Shown here: positions 1 through 6,608 of the stretch, piece after piece
How the letters are laid out: every line of letters begins with the position of its first letter
Numbering within the stretch: the first letter of the stretch is position 1
Source: Alphaproteobacteria bacterium
Lineage (GTDB): Bacteria > Pseudomonadota > Alphaproteobacteria > Rhodospirillales > Magnetospirillaceae
Direction: 5' to 3'
Assembly (NCBI GenBank): GCA_021325215.1
Contig: JAJPHO010000083.1
Location: forward strand, 1-40,819
Length of the DNA stretch: 40,819 bases
The notes under the pieces: model-generated
What the model saw: the letters and a program-made list of their open reading frames with translations, nothing else
The model's database searches: none
Told to the model about the DNA's origin: nothing
Position numbers and translations under genes: made by a program

Positions 1-11
1 CGAAGGCCTTC

Positions 12-716
12 ATGACCCCATCCCTCACCGCCGAGCCGTCAGTTCTGTTGGAAAAAGTTTCCTTCACACTGGCCGGGCCGGCAGGCCAGGTCAATATCCT
101 GACCGACATCGATCTCAGCGTATCTGCGGGCGAAACCTTGGGTGTGGTCGGGCCGTCCGGGTCCGGCAAATCGAGCCTCCTGATGGTGATGGCCGGGCTG
201 GAACGCGCCAGCGCCGGGCGGGTGCGGGTGGCCGGCACCGATTTCGCCGGCCTGTCCGAGGACAAGCTGGCCCGCTTCCGCCGCGAAAATATGGGGATCG
301 TGTTCCAGGCTTTCCACCTGATGGGCACCCTCACCGCGCTGGAAAATGTCGCCATCCCGCTCGAACTGGCCGGCCGCGCCGATCCGCTCGGCCAGGCCGC
401 GCGCCAGCTGGAGCGCGTCGGGCTGGGCCATCGCCTGGGCCATTATCCCGGGCAATTGTCGGGCGGCGAGCAGCAGCGCGTGGCGCTGGCCCGCGCTTTC
501 GCGATGCGGCCGAGAATCCTTCTGGCCGACGAGCCGACCGGCAATCTCGACCAGTCGACCGGGCGCAGGATCATCGATCTGCTGTTCGAGCTGCATCGCG
601 AGGAAAAGAATTCCCTGGTGCTGATCACCCATGACCCATCTTTGGCCGAACGCTGCGACCGGGTCGTGCGGATCGAGGACGGGCGCATTCACGCGGACCA
701 GATGGTGCCGGCGTGA
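12..716 (+). CDS. ABC transporter ATP-binding protein, YbbA/LolD type
   Basis: This 234-residue nucleotide-binding subunit should hydrolyse ATP on the cytoplasmic face for the FtsX-type permease that follows. The Walker A motif GPSGSGKS lies at residues 47-54, the LSGGEQQR signature begins at 149, and Walker B ILLADE is at 169-174, followed by PTGNLD. The PTGNLD ending and the compact length are typical of the MacB/LolD/YbbA subfamily, which serves mechanotransmission or lipoprotein and effector extrusion rather than classical import. Its stop overlaps the permease start (GTGA), so the two are translationally coupled. YbbA is preferred over LolD because the partner is a single very large permease of YbbP size. 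In many proteobacteria tesA lies next to this pair, but that side is outside the window. The transported substrate cannot be read from the sequence. Confidence 0.93.
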   Translation: MTPSLTAEPSVLLEKVSFTLAGPAGQVNILTDIDLSVSAGETLGVVGPSGSGKSSLLMVMAGLERASAGRVRVAGTDFAGLSEDKLARFRRENMGIVFQAFHLMGTLTALENVAIPLELAGRADPLGQAARQLERVGLGHRLGHYPGQLSGGEQQRVALARAFAMRPRILLADEPTGNLDQSTGRRIIDLLFELHREEKNSLVLITHDPSLAERCDRVVRIEDGRIHADQMVPA

Positions 717-3229
717 CTTCCCTCAAATTGGCCTGGCGCGGCCTGCGCGGCGGCCGGTCGGGCTGGTTCACCATCGTCGCCTGCCTGATGCTGGGCGTCG
801 GGGCCATCGCCGCCTCGCTGTCGCTCGACGATTCCCTGCGCCGGGCCTTGTCCGACGATGCGCGGGCTCTGCTGGGTGGCGATGCCGAGCTGCGCCTGAC
901 CTATCGGGCTCCCTCCGCCGAGGAAACCTTGTTCCTGCAGGGCTTCGGCGATTTGTCGCAATCGGCCGAAATGCGGGTGATGGCGCGCAAGAGCGAGGAT
1001 GGCCGCCAGACCCTGGCCGAGCTGAAGACCATCGACAGCGCCTATCCCTTGTTCGGCAAGGTCGATCTGGCGCCGGCGCAAACCCTGGCCCAGGCCACCG
1101 CCAAGGACGGGGGCAGCTGGGGTGCCGCCGCCGAGCAGGATCTGCTCGACCGGCTGGGCCTCAAGCTGGGCGATCATTTCACCGTCGGATCGGCCGAGTT
1201 CGTGCTGCGCGCCGTGATCACCCGGGAACCGGACCGCGCCGGGGCCAATTTCTCGCTGGGGCCGCGTCTGTTGGTCGCCGACGGCGCGCTGGACGCGACC
1301 GGCCTGATCCAGCCGGGCAGCCTGGTGCATCATCTGGTGCTGGTGAAGTTGAGGCCGGGCGAGGCTGTTCCCGCTTTCCGCCAGGCGCTCGATGCCCATT
1401 ACCAGCCGGCGCCCTGGCTGTTCCGCGACGCCTCCGAGGCGACGCCGTCGCTGAAGCGGCTGCTCGACCGCACCACCTTGTTTTTGACCCTGGTCGGGCT
1501 GACCAGCCTGCTGGTCGGCGGCATCGGCATCGCCGACGGCACCACCGCCTTCGTCGACCGGCGCATCGCCGACATCGCCAAGCTGAAATGCCTGGGCGCT
1601 TCGACCGCCACCATCCTGGCCAGCCACGTGATCCAATTCGCCTTGCTGGCGTCGATCGGGCTGGTGCTCGGCCTGGCGCTGGGGGCGACCGCGCCCTGGC
1701 TGGTGACCGCGACCCTGGGCGACCGGCTGCCGGTCGAGGCCCATCTCGGCGTGTCGTTCCTGCCGCTGGCCAAGGCGGCGGCTTTCGGCGTGTTGGCCTG
1801 CATCACCTTCGCCACCCGGCCTTTGGCGCGCGCCGCCGCGGTGCCGGGCGCCCAGCTGCTGCGCGACCGCGTGGCGCCGGCCGAAATTCGTTTCGGCTTC
1901 GCACCGCGTTTGCTGGTGGCGGCTTCCGCCCTGGCATTGGCCGGTTTCACCATCCTGATCAGCGCGGACCGCAAGCTGGCGATCGGGTTCGTCGTCGGCG
2001 GCGCCGTCGCTTTCGGCCTGTTCGCGCTGGGTGGAAAGCTGGTGGTGGAGCTGGCGCGGCTGGCTTCGAAACGGCCGATGGCCGGCAAGCTGCCGCTCCG
2101 CCTCGCTCTGTCGAGCCTGCATCGGCCCGGCGCGCTGACCGAGGGCGTGGTGCTGTCGCTCGGATTGGGCCTGTCGCTGCTGGTCGGGCTGACCTTGATC
2201 GAAGTGGCGCTGTCGCGTCAGATCGACGAACAGATTCCCGCCAAGGCGCCGGCTTTCTTCTTCGTCGACATCCAGCCGGACCAGGCCGATCTGTTCGACA
2301 GGACCGCCCGGGATGCCGGCGCGACCGATATCACCCGCGCGGTGATGATCCGCGGCCGCATCACCCGCATCAAGGATATGCCGGTCGGCCAGGCCAAAAT
2401 CGGCGAAGACGCCGCCTGGGCGGTCAAGGGCGATCGCGGCCTGACCACGGCGGAAGCTCCGCCCGCCGACGCCAATATCGTCGCCGGCGATTGGTGGCCG
2501 AAGGATTATGACGGGCCGCCGCTGGTCTCGCTCGACGCCAACATCGCCAAAGGGTTCGGCGTCGGTATCGGCGATTCGATCACCATCGATGTGCTGGGCC
2601 GCGAGATTCCGCTGAAGATCGCCTCGCTGCGGCGGATCGACTGGGCCAGTCTCGGCATGAACTTCACCTTCGTGCTGTCGCCCAACGCCTTGGCCGGCGC
2701 GCCGACCAGCGAGATCGCCACCGTCCATGTGCCGCCGGAGCGCGAGGCGGCGGTCGAGCGGGCGGTCAGCGATGCCCTGCCGACCATCTCGGTGATCCGC
2801 ATTTCCGACGCCCTGGCTCAGCTGCGCCGGGTGGTCGACGGTATCGGCATCGCCATCCGCGCCGCGGCGGCGGTCGCTCTGGTGGCGGGCGGGCTGGTGC
2901 TGGCCGCCGCCATCTCGGCCGGCCAGCGCCGCCGGGTCGCCGAGGCGGTCCTGCTCAAGGTGCTGGGCGCGGCGCGCGCCGACCTGCTGCGCGCCGTACT
3001 GTGGGAATTCGCCATTCTCGGCGGGTCCGCCGGTATCGTCGCGGCGGGCGTCGGCTGCCTGATCGCCTGGGGCGTGCTGACCAAGGTGCTGCATATGGAG
3101 GCGGCTTTGGTGGCGCTGCCGGTGTTGCTGACCCTGGGCTTGGGCATCGCCGCGGTGGCGCTGGCCGGTTTGGCCGGCACCTTCCGGGCATTGCAGGCGC
3201 GTCCCGCCCCCTATCTGCGGGCGGAATGA
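713..3229 (+). CDS. ABC transporter permease, YbbP/FtsX family
   Basis: This large inner-membrane permease (838 residues) starts at a GTG that overlaps the stop of the ATPase gene. It has one N-terminal membrane helix (about residues 18-38) and a long extracytoplasmic segment. Several helices follow at roughly 255-380 and 400-500, then a second periplasmic segment, then three C-terminal helices at about 715-830. Two FtsX-like domains in one polypeptide are the hallmark of YbbP-type proteins (E. coli YbbP is about 800 residues). With the upstream ATPase it probably forms an exporter or lipid/lysophospholipid-handling complex. That role is an inference from the family and no substrate is known. 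A very long open frame on the opposite strand here is a GC-rich shadow. Confidence 0.9.
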   Translation: MTSLKLAWRGLRGGRSGWFTIVACLMLGVGAIAASLSLDDSLRRALSDDARALLGGDAELRLTYRAPSAEETLFLQGFGDLSQSAEMRVMARKSEDGRQTLAELKTIDSAYPLFGKVDLAPAQTLAQATAKDGGSWGAAAEQDLLDRLGLKLGDHFTVGSAEFVLRAVITREPDRAGANFSLGPRLLVADGALDATGLIQPGSLVHHLVLVKLRPGEAVPAFRQALDAHYQPAPWLFRDASEATPSLKRLLDRTTLFLTLVGLTSLLVGGIGIADGTTAFVDRRIADIAKLKCLGASTATILASHVIQFALLASIGLVLGLALGATAPWLVTATLGDRLPVEAHLGVSFLPLAKAAAFGVLACITFATRPLARAAAVPGAQLLRDRVAPAEIRFGFAPRLLVAASALALAGFTILISADRKLAIGFVVGGAVAFGLFALGGKLVVELARLASKRPMAGKLPLRLALSSLHRPGALTEGVVLSLGLGLSLLVGLTLIEVALSRQIDEQIPAKAPAFFFVDIQPDQADLFDRTARDAGATDITRAVMIRGRITRIKDMPVGQAKIGEDAAWAVKGDRGLTTAEAPPADANIVAGDWWPKDYDGPPLVSLDANIAKGFGVGIGDSITIDVLGREIPLKIASLRRIDWASLGMNFTFVLSPNALAGAPTSEIATVHVPPEREAAVERAVSDALPTISVIRISDALAQLRRVVDGIGIAIRAAAAVALVAGGLVLAAAISAGQRRRVAEAVLLKVLGAARADLLRAVLWEFAILGGSAGIVAAGVGCLIAWGVLTKVLHMEAALVALPVLLTLGLGIAAVALAGLAGTFRALQARPAPYLRAE

Positions 3230-3233
3230 TCGT

Positions 3234-3641
3234 TCAAGGCTGCGGAATGCCGCCATCGAGGATGTATTTCCACGATCCGTCCGGCTGCTTGCGCCAGACG
3301 GTGAGATAGCGGCTGTGGCTTTCCTTGCCATGGTCGGTGATGGTGGCGTGCCCCATCGTATAGCCGAGATCGCCGCCCGCCGAGATCACCGCCTCGTCCG
3401 GTTCCCAGGCGATCCGCAGGTCGGGCGGGAAGCGCTTGCCCAATTGCTCCGGCGTCGTATGCGGCTGGGCCGAGTTGAGGATGGTGACGTCCGGGGCGGC
3501 GAAGGCCTGGAACGCCGCGTTCGGCCCCTGCTTCGCCGACAGGGCGGCGAAGGCGCGGTCGGCCTCCTTCAAAACATCGGAAGGATCGGCGGCAAATACG
3601 GGTGCGGCGATGACGATCGTCGACAAGAGCAGGCGTTTCAT
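3234..3641 (-). CDS. exported DUF4440/SnoaL-like (NTF2-fold) protein
   Basis: A 135-residue protein with an N-terminal signal peptide (MKRLLLSTIVIAAPVFA, cleavage probably after residue 17). The mature part resembles the DUF4440/NTF2-like fold: a helical start (DVLKEADRAFAAL), then GDLGYTMGHATI and a terminal WRKQPDGSWKYILDGG strand pair, the usual ending of these domains. No catalytic residues can be assigned, and the family contains both small-ligand binders and enzymes. The start is supported by an AGGAGAGG ribosome site three bases upstream of the ATG. It converges on the ABC permease with only four bases between the stops and is divergent from the Bax-inhibitor gene. Confidence 0.8.
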   Translation of the reverse strand: MKRLLLSTIVIAAPVFAADPSDVLKEADRAFAALSAKQGPNAAFQAFAAPDVTILNSAQPHTTPEQLGKRFPPDLRIAWEPDEAVISAGGDLGYTMGHATITDHGKESHSRYLTVWRKQPDGSWKYILDGGIPQP

Positions 3642-3651
3642 GGACCTCTCC

Positions 3652-3681
3652 TTGATTATCCGCGGCTTCGTCCGATATCTT
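3652..3681 (+). promoter_or_regulatory. candidate sigma70 promoter for the Bax-inhibitor-1 gene
   Basis: TTGATT (3652-3657) and TATCTT (3676-3681) are separated by 18 bases in the divergent spacer ahead of the gene starting at 3722. Each hexamer matches consensus at four of six positions. This is a visual match only. Confidence 0.3.
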
Positions 3682-3721
3682 GAGCGTGTAAATTCACCCT
3701 CTCGCTACTGGGATTTGTCAC

Positions 3722-4465
3722 ATGGCATGGGAAACTGAACGCAACGCGTGGGCCGGGGCACAAGCCTCTTACGAGGTCGACGCCGGCCTGCGTCAATACA
3801 TGCTCCGAGTCTACAATTACATGGCCTCGGGCGTCGCCTTGACCGGCCTGATCGCTGCTTTGGTCGCCAATACCCCGGCTCTGACCCAGCTGTTCTTCCA
3901 GGTCGGCTATCGCGGCCATCTGGGCATGACCGGCCTGGGCTGGATCGCCACCCTGGCGCCGCTCGGCATCGTGCTGGCCTTCTCGTTCGGCCTTGCGCGG
4001 ATGAGCGCGGCGACGGCGCAGACGCTTTACTGGGTCTATGCGGCGCTGATGGGCGTCTCGATGGCCAGCATCTTTTTCGTCTATACCGGCACCAGCATCG
4101 CCCGCGTGTTCTTCATCACCGCGGCATCCTTCGCCGGTCTCAGCCTCTATGGCTACACGACCAAGAAGAACCTGTCGGCCTTCGGCAGCTTCCTGATCAT
4201 GGGCTTGATCGGCATTCTGATCGCCGGTCTGGTCAACATCTTCCTGCAGAGCTCCGCGCTCTATTTCGTGATCTCGGCGGCGGGCGTGCTGATTTTCGCC
4301 GGCCTGACCGCTTACGACACGCAGAAGATCAAGGATATGTACTGGTCGGGCGACGGCCACGAAGTGGCCAGCAAGAAGGCCGTGATGGGCGCGTTCTCGC
4401 TCTATCTCGACTTCATCAACCTGTTCATCATGCTGCTGCGCTTCTTCGGCGACCGCCGCGACTAA
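3722..4465 (+). CDS. Bax inhibitor-1/YccA family integral membrane protein
   Basis: A 247-residue polytopic inner-membrane protein with about seven hydrophobic helices from residue 35 to the C-terminus. The family signatures are visible: an N-terminal soluble stretch ending in RVYNYMASGVALTG, a central AASFAGLSLYGYTTK segment, the GLTAYDTQKIK motif near residue 200, and the LYLDFINLFIMLLRFFG tail. Bacterial relatives (YccA, YetJ) act as pH-sensitive calcium leak channels, or in YccA's case modulate FtsH. Which applies here is unknown. The gene appears monocistronic, with a divergent gene upstream and a strong hairpin terminator 24 bases after its stop. Confidence 0.92.
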   Translation: MAWETERNAWAGAQASYEVDAGLRQYMLRVYNYMASGVALTGLIAALVANTPALTQLFFQVGYRGHLGMTGLGWIATLAPLGIVLAFSFGLARMSAATAQTLYWVYAALMGVSMASIFFVYTGTSIARVFFITAASFAGLSLYGYTTKKNLSAFGSFLIMGLIGILIAGLVNIFLQSSALYFVISAAGVLIFAGLTAYDTQKIKDMYWSGDGHEVASKKAVMGAFSLYLDFINLFIMLLRFFGDRRD

Positions 4466-4488
4466 GAGGTACAGCGTTGAAAACGGAA

Positions 4489-4516
4489 AGGGCGGCTCTC
4501 GGGCCGCCCTTTTTGT
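4489..4516 (+). terminator. Rho-independent terminator after the Bax-inhibitor gene
   Basis: An 8-bp GC-rich stem (AGGGCGGC at 4489-4496 pairing with GCCGCCCT at 4503-4510) has a six-base loop and is followed by a T-rich run. It lies between two convergent genes and probably also helps stop leftward transcription, although the opposite T tract is poorer. Confidence 0.85.
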
Positions 4517-5200
4517 TTAGTCGTCGCCGTTCCTGAGCAGCGCCATTGCCTGGTTCAGCTGGCTCATGCGCTGATGGTCGCCATGGTCGCTGTCCGGATG
4601 GTGAATGGTGGCCAGCAGGCGGAACTTGGCGCGCACCGTCCTGCTGTCCGGCTTGGCGCCGGGCGAGAAGCCCAGCACATGCAAAGCGTCGCTGCGCGAG
4701 CGCACGCCATCGGGCAAAGGATCGAAGGCCAGGGTCGAAATGATGGCCCGCAGACGGTCCAGCTCATCGGCCTCGGGCTCCGCCTCGGCGAGGGGAATCA
4801 CCGGCACGGGAGGGGGTTCCGGCACCGATCGTTGCAGCGGGGCCGAGGGGTCGGAAAGGTTCACCGCCAGCCTGCCTTCCGAAAGCGCCAGGGCCAGGCC
4901 GAGGGCGCGGCGGATGAAGGGGATGGTATGGCCGGGCGGCATGCGCACCTGCAGCCGGGGCTTGCGCCGCCAGGGTCGTCCCTCAGCCGGACCGGATTTC
5001 AGAATGACCGTTTCGCGGTCGTGGCTGGGCGGTTCGCCGGGGTCGGGGAACTGCTCGACGCCCGCGGCCGGGACCACCAGCAGGACCGAGCGGGCGAGGT
5101 CGCCGACATTGACCTGACGGGACTCCGCCAGCGCCTCGACCGCCTCGCGGAAGGTGCTGGAACAGGGGACGGTGTAGGAGTGCTTCAGCGGGACCGGCAT
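4517..5200 (-). CDS. J-domain-containing protein
   Basis: A 227-residue protein whose last 60 residues form a J domain. A helix-II-like basic segment (RTVRAKFRLLATI) is followed by HHPDSD, which contains the invariant HPD tripeptide needed to stimulate DnaK ATPase, and then a helix III ending at the C-terminus. Unlike DnaJ, the J domain is C-terminal and there is no zinc-finger or G/F region. The N-terminal 160 residues hold two Pro-rich linkers and a segment (FIRRALGLALALSEG) I do not recognise. It is probably a specialised DnaK co-chaperone of unknown client. The ribosome site upstream of the ATG is weak, and a start a little downstream is possible. Confidence 0.78.
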   Translation of the reverse strand: MPVPLKHSYTVPCSSTFREAVEALAESRQVNVGDLARSVLLVVPAAGVEQFPDPGEPPSHDRETVILKSGPAEGRPWRRKPRLQVRMPPGHTIPFIRRALGLALALSEGRLAVNLSDPSAPLQRSVPEPPPVPVIPLAEAEPEADELDRLRAIISTLAFDPLPDGVRSRSDALHVLGFSPGAKPDSRTVRAKFRLLATIHHPDSDHGDHQRMSQLNQAMALLRNGDD

Positions 5201-5328
5201 GAGCTCATCGGCGGGAGAAACGGACGAATAACGTAACGAATAATCGGTTGGTTCGCCTGTTCTAACTACAAAAGTATGTCGATGAGGTTAAACCTACGGA
5301 GGACGAGACCCGGCGGCCCGAAACGGGT
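5201..5328. other. spacer upstream of the J-domain gene: short direct repeat and small palindrome
   Basis: The octamer ACGAATAA occurs twice with a 12-base period (5224-5231 and 5236-5243), and the 11-base palindrome AGGTTAAACCT lies at 5285-5295. No gene is seen. The repeats could be regulator sites for the J-domain gene, but nothing identifies the factor. Confidence 0.3.
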
Positions 5329-5414
5329 AAAAAAAGGGCCGGTGGAAAACCACCGGCCTGAGCTTAGGGAGGAAACGTCCAAGAAAGGTACTGAATGACA
5401 AGTCATTCGGTACG
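5329..5414 (-). ncRNA. small regulatory RNA resembling suhB/mmgR (alpha-r8) family
   Basis: On the minus strand three elements follow each other within about 86 bases. First is a 5' hairpin (arms 5388-5399 and 5402-5413, one C/A mismatch, two-base loop). Next is an unpaired linker containing CTTGGACGTTTCCTCCCT (5364-5383), with the anti-Shine-Dalgarno-like core TTTCCTCCCT. Last is a perfect 9-bp terminator hairpin (5337-5345 with 5350-5358, AAAA on the plus-strand loop) followed by seven T residues. From memory this architecture and the TTTCCTCCC core are diagnostic of the alphaproteobacterial suhB/mmgR family, in which mmgR affects polyhydroxybutyrate granules. A plausible promoter sits directly upstream. 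No protein-coding gene is terminated by this hairpin, which supports an independent RNA. Confidence 0.68.
5337..5358 (-). terminator. terminator hairpin of the small RNA
   Basis: A perfect 9-bp stem, GGCCGGTGG with CCACCGGCC, has a four-base loop. On the minus strand it is followed by seven consecutive T residues (5329-5335), a textbook intrinsic terminator for leftward transcription. Confidence 0.88.
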
Positions 5415-5420
5415 GACACG

Positions 5421-5450
5421 ACTATGCCACCGAAGCTTGCTGCGGTGCAA
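5421..5450 (-). promoter_or_regulatory. candidate promoter of the small RNA
   Basis: Minus-strand TTGCAC (5445-5450) and CATAGT (5421-5426) are 18 bases apart and would place the start near 5414, exactly at the foot of the first hairpin. The -35 match is weak, so position relative to the RNA is the main support. Confidence 0.4.
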
Positions 5451-5504
5451 CATCAGATGCCCTGTCCGGCTTGCATGGCTGGCATGAGAGGAGTGAGAGC
5501 AACC

Positions 5505-5804
5505 ATGTTTCCACAGCGTATTCTCCGTTTCGCCGCGCCGCTGGCCGCGATCCTGGCCCTGACCGCCTGCGGCGACGGCGGCGAGCCTTCGCAGCAGGAC
5601 ATCCAGGCGGCGCTGGGCGCTTCGAAGGAACTGCCGGCCGATCCCTCGATCCAGGTCGAGAAGATGCGCTGCGCCCCGGCCCCCGGCGACAAGCAGGCCT
5701 TCCTCTGCCGCTACCGCTTTCCGCCGGCCGATCCCATCGACGGCATCTTCAAGAAGGATGGCGCCGCCTGGCGCCATGTCGGCGACGCGCCGGCCAAGCA
5801 ATAA
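5505..5804 (+). CDS. small predicted lipoprotein of unknown function
   Basis: A 99-residue protein with a lipoprotein signal: a basic start, a hydrophobic core, and an LTAC lipobox with Cys22 as the lipidation site. The mature part is short and has two further cysteines in KMRCAPA and FLCRYRF, which could form a disulfide in the periplasm. I do not recognise a family. The ATG at 5505 is chosen over the upstream in-frame ATG near 5424 because GAGAGGAG precedes it and the lipobox then lies at the normal distance. A strong hairpin terminator follows immediately, so it is probably monocistronic. Confidence 0.72.
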   Translation: MFPQRILRFAAPLAAILALTACGDGGEPSQQDIQAALGASKELPADPSIQVEKMRCAPAPGDKQAFLCRYRFPPADPIDGIFKKDGAAWRHVGDAPAKQ

Positions 5805-5807
5805 ACA

Positions 5808-5839
5808 AAAGGGCCGGTTTCTGGGGGGACCGGCCCTTT
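5808..5839 (+). terminator. terminator after the small lipoprotein gene
   Basis: An 11-bp stem (AAAGGGCCGGT at 5808-5818 with ACCGGCCCTTT at 5829-5839) starts three bases after the stop codon. The T run is only three long, but the flanking A/T symmetry suggests action in both directions. Confidence 0.75.
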
Positions 5840-5913
5840 CGTACTGTTCGCCATCGCCACCGCGCCGGTAAAGAATCTGGCCCGATCCTGCAATCAGCTT
5901 GTCGAAGCGATCG

Positions 5914-5953
5914 AAAACAAAAGGGGCCAGCCCGTCGTCCGAGCCAGCCCCTT
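5914..5953 (-). terminator. terminator of the tRNA-Thr unit
   Basis: On the minus strand a long stem of about 14 pairs, including G-U wobbles, is formed by AAGGGGC (5921-5927) and GCCCCTT (5947-5953) plus the inner arms around a five-base loop. It is followed by TTTTGTTTT. It starts ten bases beyond the tRNA 3' end. Confidence 0.8.
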
Positions 5954-5962
5954 CGTATTGGA

Positions 5963-6037
<75 letters not shown>

Positions 6038-6049
6038 GCCGAGGGCCGG

Positions 6050-6078
6050 AAGCTAACGGTTTCGGGAAAAAATCGCAA
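6050..6078 (-). promoter_or_regulatory. candidate promoter of tRNA-Thr
   Basis: Minus-strand TTGCGA (6073-6078) and TAGCTT (6050-6055) are spaced by 17 bases and lie 12 bases ahead of the mature tRNA 5' end. The -10 match is poor, so spacing and position are the main support. Confidence 0.35.
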
Positions 6079-6119
6079 GAGTTCGAATCGGCGGCCGGAT
6101 TCTGCTGGAAATTAAATAG

Positions 6120-6136
6120 TTAGCTTGCTAGATAAT
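6120..6136 (+). promoter_or_regulatory. SlyA-type operator overlapping a -10 element
   Basis: TTAGCTTGCTAG at 6120-6131 reads CTAGCAAGCTAA on the other strand, 11 of 12 bases identical to the SlyA consensus TTAGCAAGCTAA as I remember it. It abuts GATAAT (6131-6136), a good -10 hexamer seven bases before the ATG of the MarR/SlyA gene. This arrangement implies autoregulation of the regulator and of the efflux genes behind it. Confidence 0.65.
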
Positions 6137-6143
6137 TGCCGTC

Positions 6144-6602
6144 ATGACCCAGGATCGCCGCAGGAACGAGCGGGAGATGATCTCGCTGCTCACCATCGTC
6201 AGCCGCTCTTATCGCAAGGTGGTGAATCGTATTCTGGCGGCGCACGGCCTGTCGGATTCGCAGGCTTTGCCGATCCTGCTGCTGGGCCGGCTCGGCGACG
6301 GGGTGCGCACCGGCGTGCTGGCCGAGCATGTCGGCGTCGAGGTGCCCTCGCTGATCCGTCAGATCGATCAGCTATGCGCCGCCGGGCTGGTGGAGCGGCG
6401 CGACGATCCCGCCGACGGGCGCGCCAAGACCCTGCACCTGACCGAGGCTGGCCGGGCCCAGGCCGCGGTGATCGAGACTCTGTTCCTGGATGTCAGGAAG
6501 CGGATGTTGTGGCATATCAACGATGAAGATTTAACCGCGATGCTGTCGGCGCTGCGCGAGTTCGACGCGGCGCTGGCCGCCGAGACCGCCGAGAAGGGGT
6601 AA
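6144..6602 (+). CDS. MarR/SlyA-family transcriptional regulator
   Basis: A 152-residue winged-helix regulator. After an N-terminal dimerisation helix, the recognition region AEHVGVEVPSLIRQIDQLCAAG (about residues 54-75) is followed by the wing VERRDDPADGRAKTLHLTEAG, the canonical MarR DxRxR-like wing with its Arg pair. It heads a tightly spaced operon encoding a FUSC/DUF1656/HlyD/OMF efflux system, the same partner set found next to slyA in enterobacteria. A SlyA-box-like palindrome covers its promoter. No Shine-Dalgarno sequence precedes the ATG, and the -10 hexamer ends seven bases before it, so the mRNA may be leaderless. It probably represses the efflux operon and releases it on binding an aromatic compound. 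Confidence 0.9.
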   Translation: MTQDRRRNEREMISLLTIVSRSYRKVVNRILAAHGLSDSQALPILLLGRLGDGVRTGVLAEHVGVEVPSLIRQIDQLCAAGLVERRDDPADGRAKTLHLTEAGRAQAAVIETLFLDVRKRMLWHINDEDLTAMLSALREFDAALAAETAEKG

Positions 6603-6608
6603 GGGGGA

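Noticed and set aside
689-3331. An 880-residue open frame on the minus strand opposite the ABC permease
   Set aside because: It is exactly antisense to a well-supported membrane protein, is Gln/Gly/Arg-rich with no domain signature, and is explained by high GC at third codon positions.
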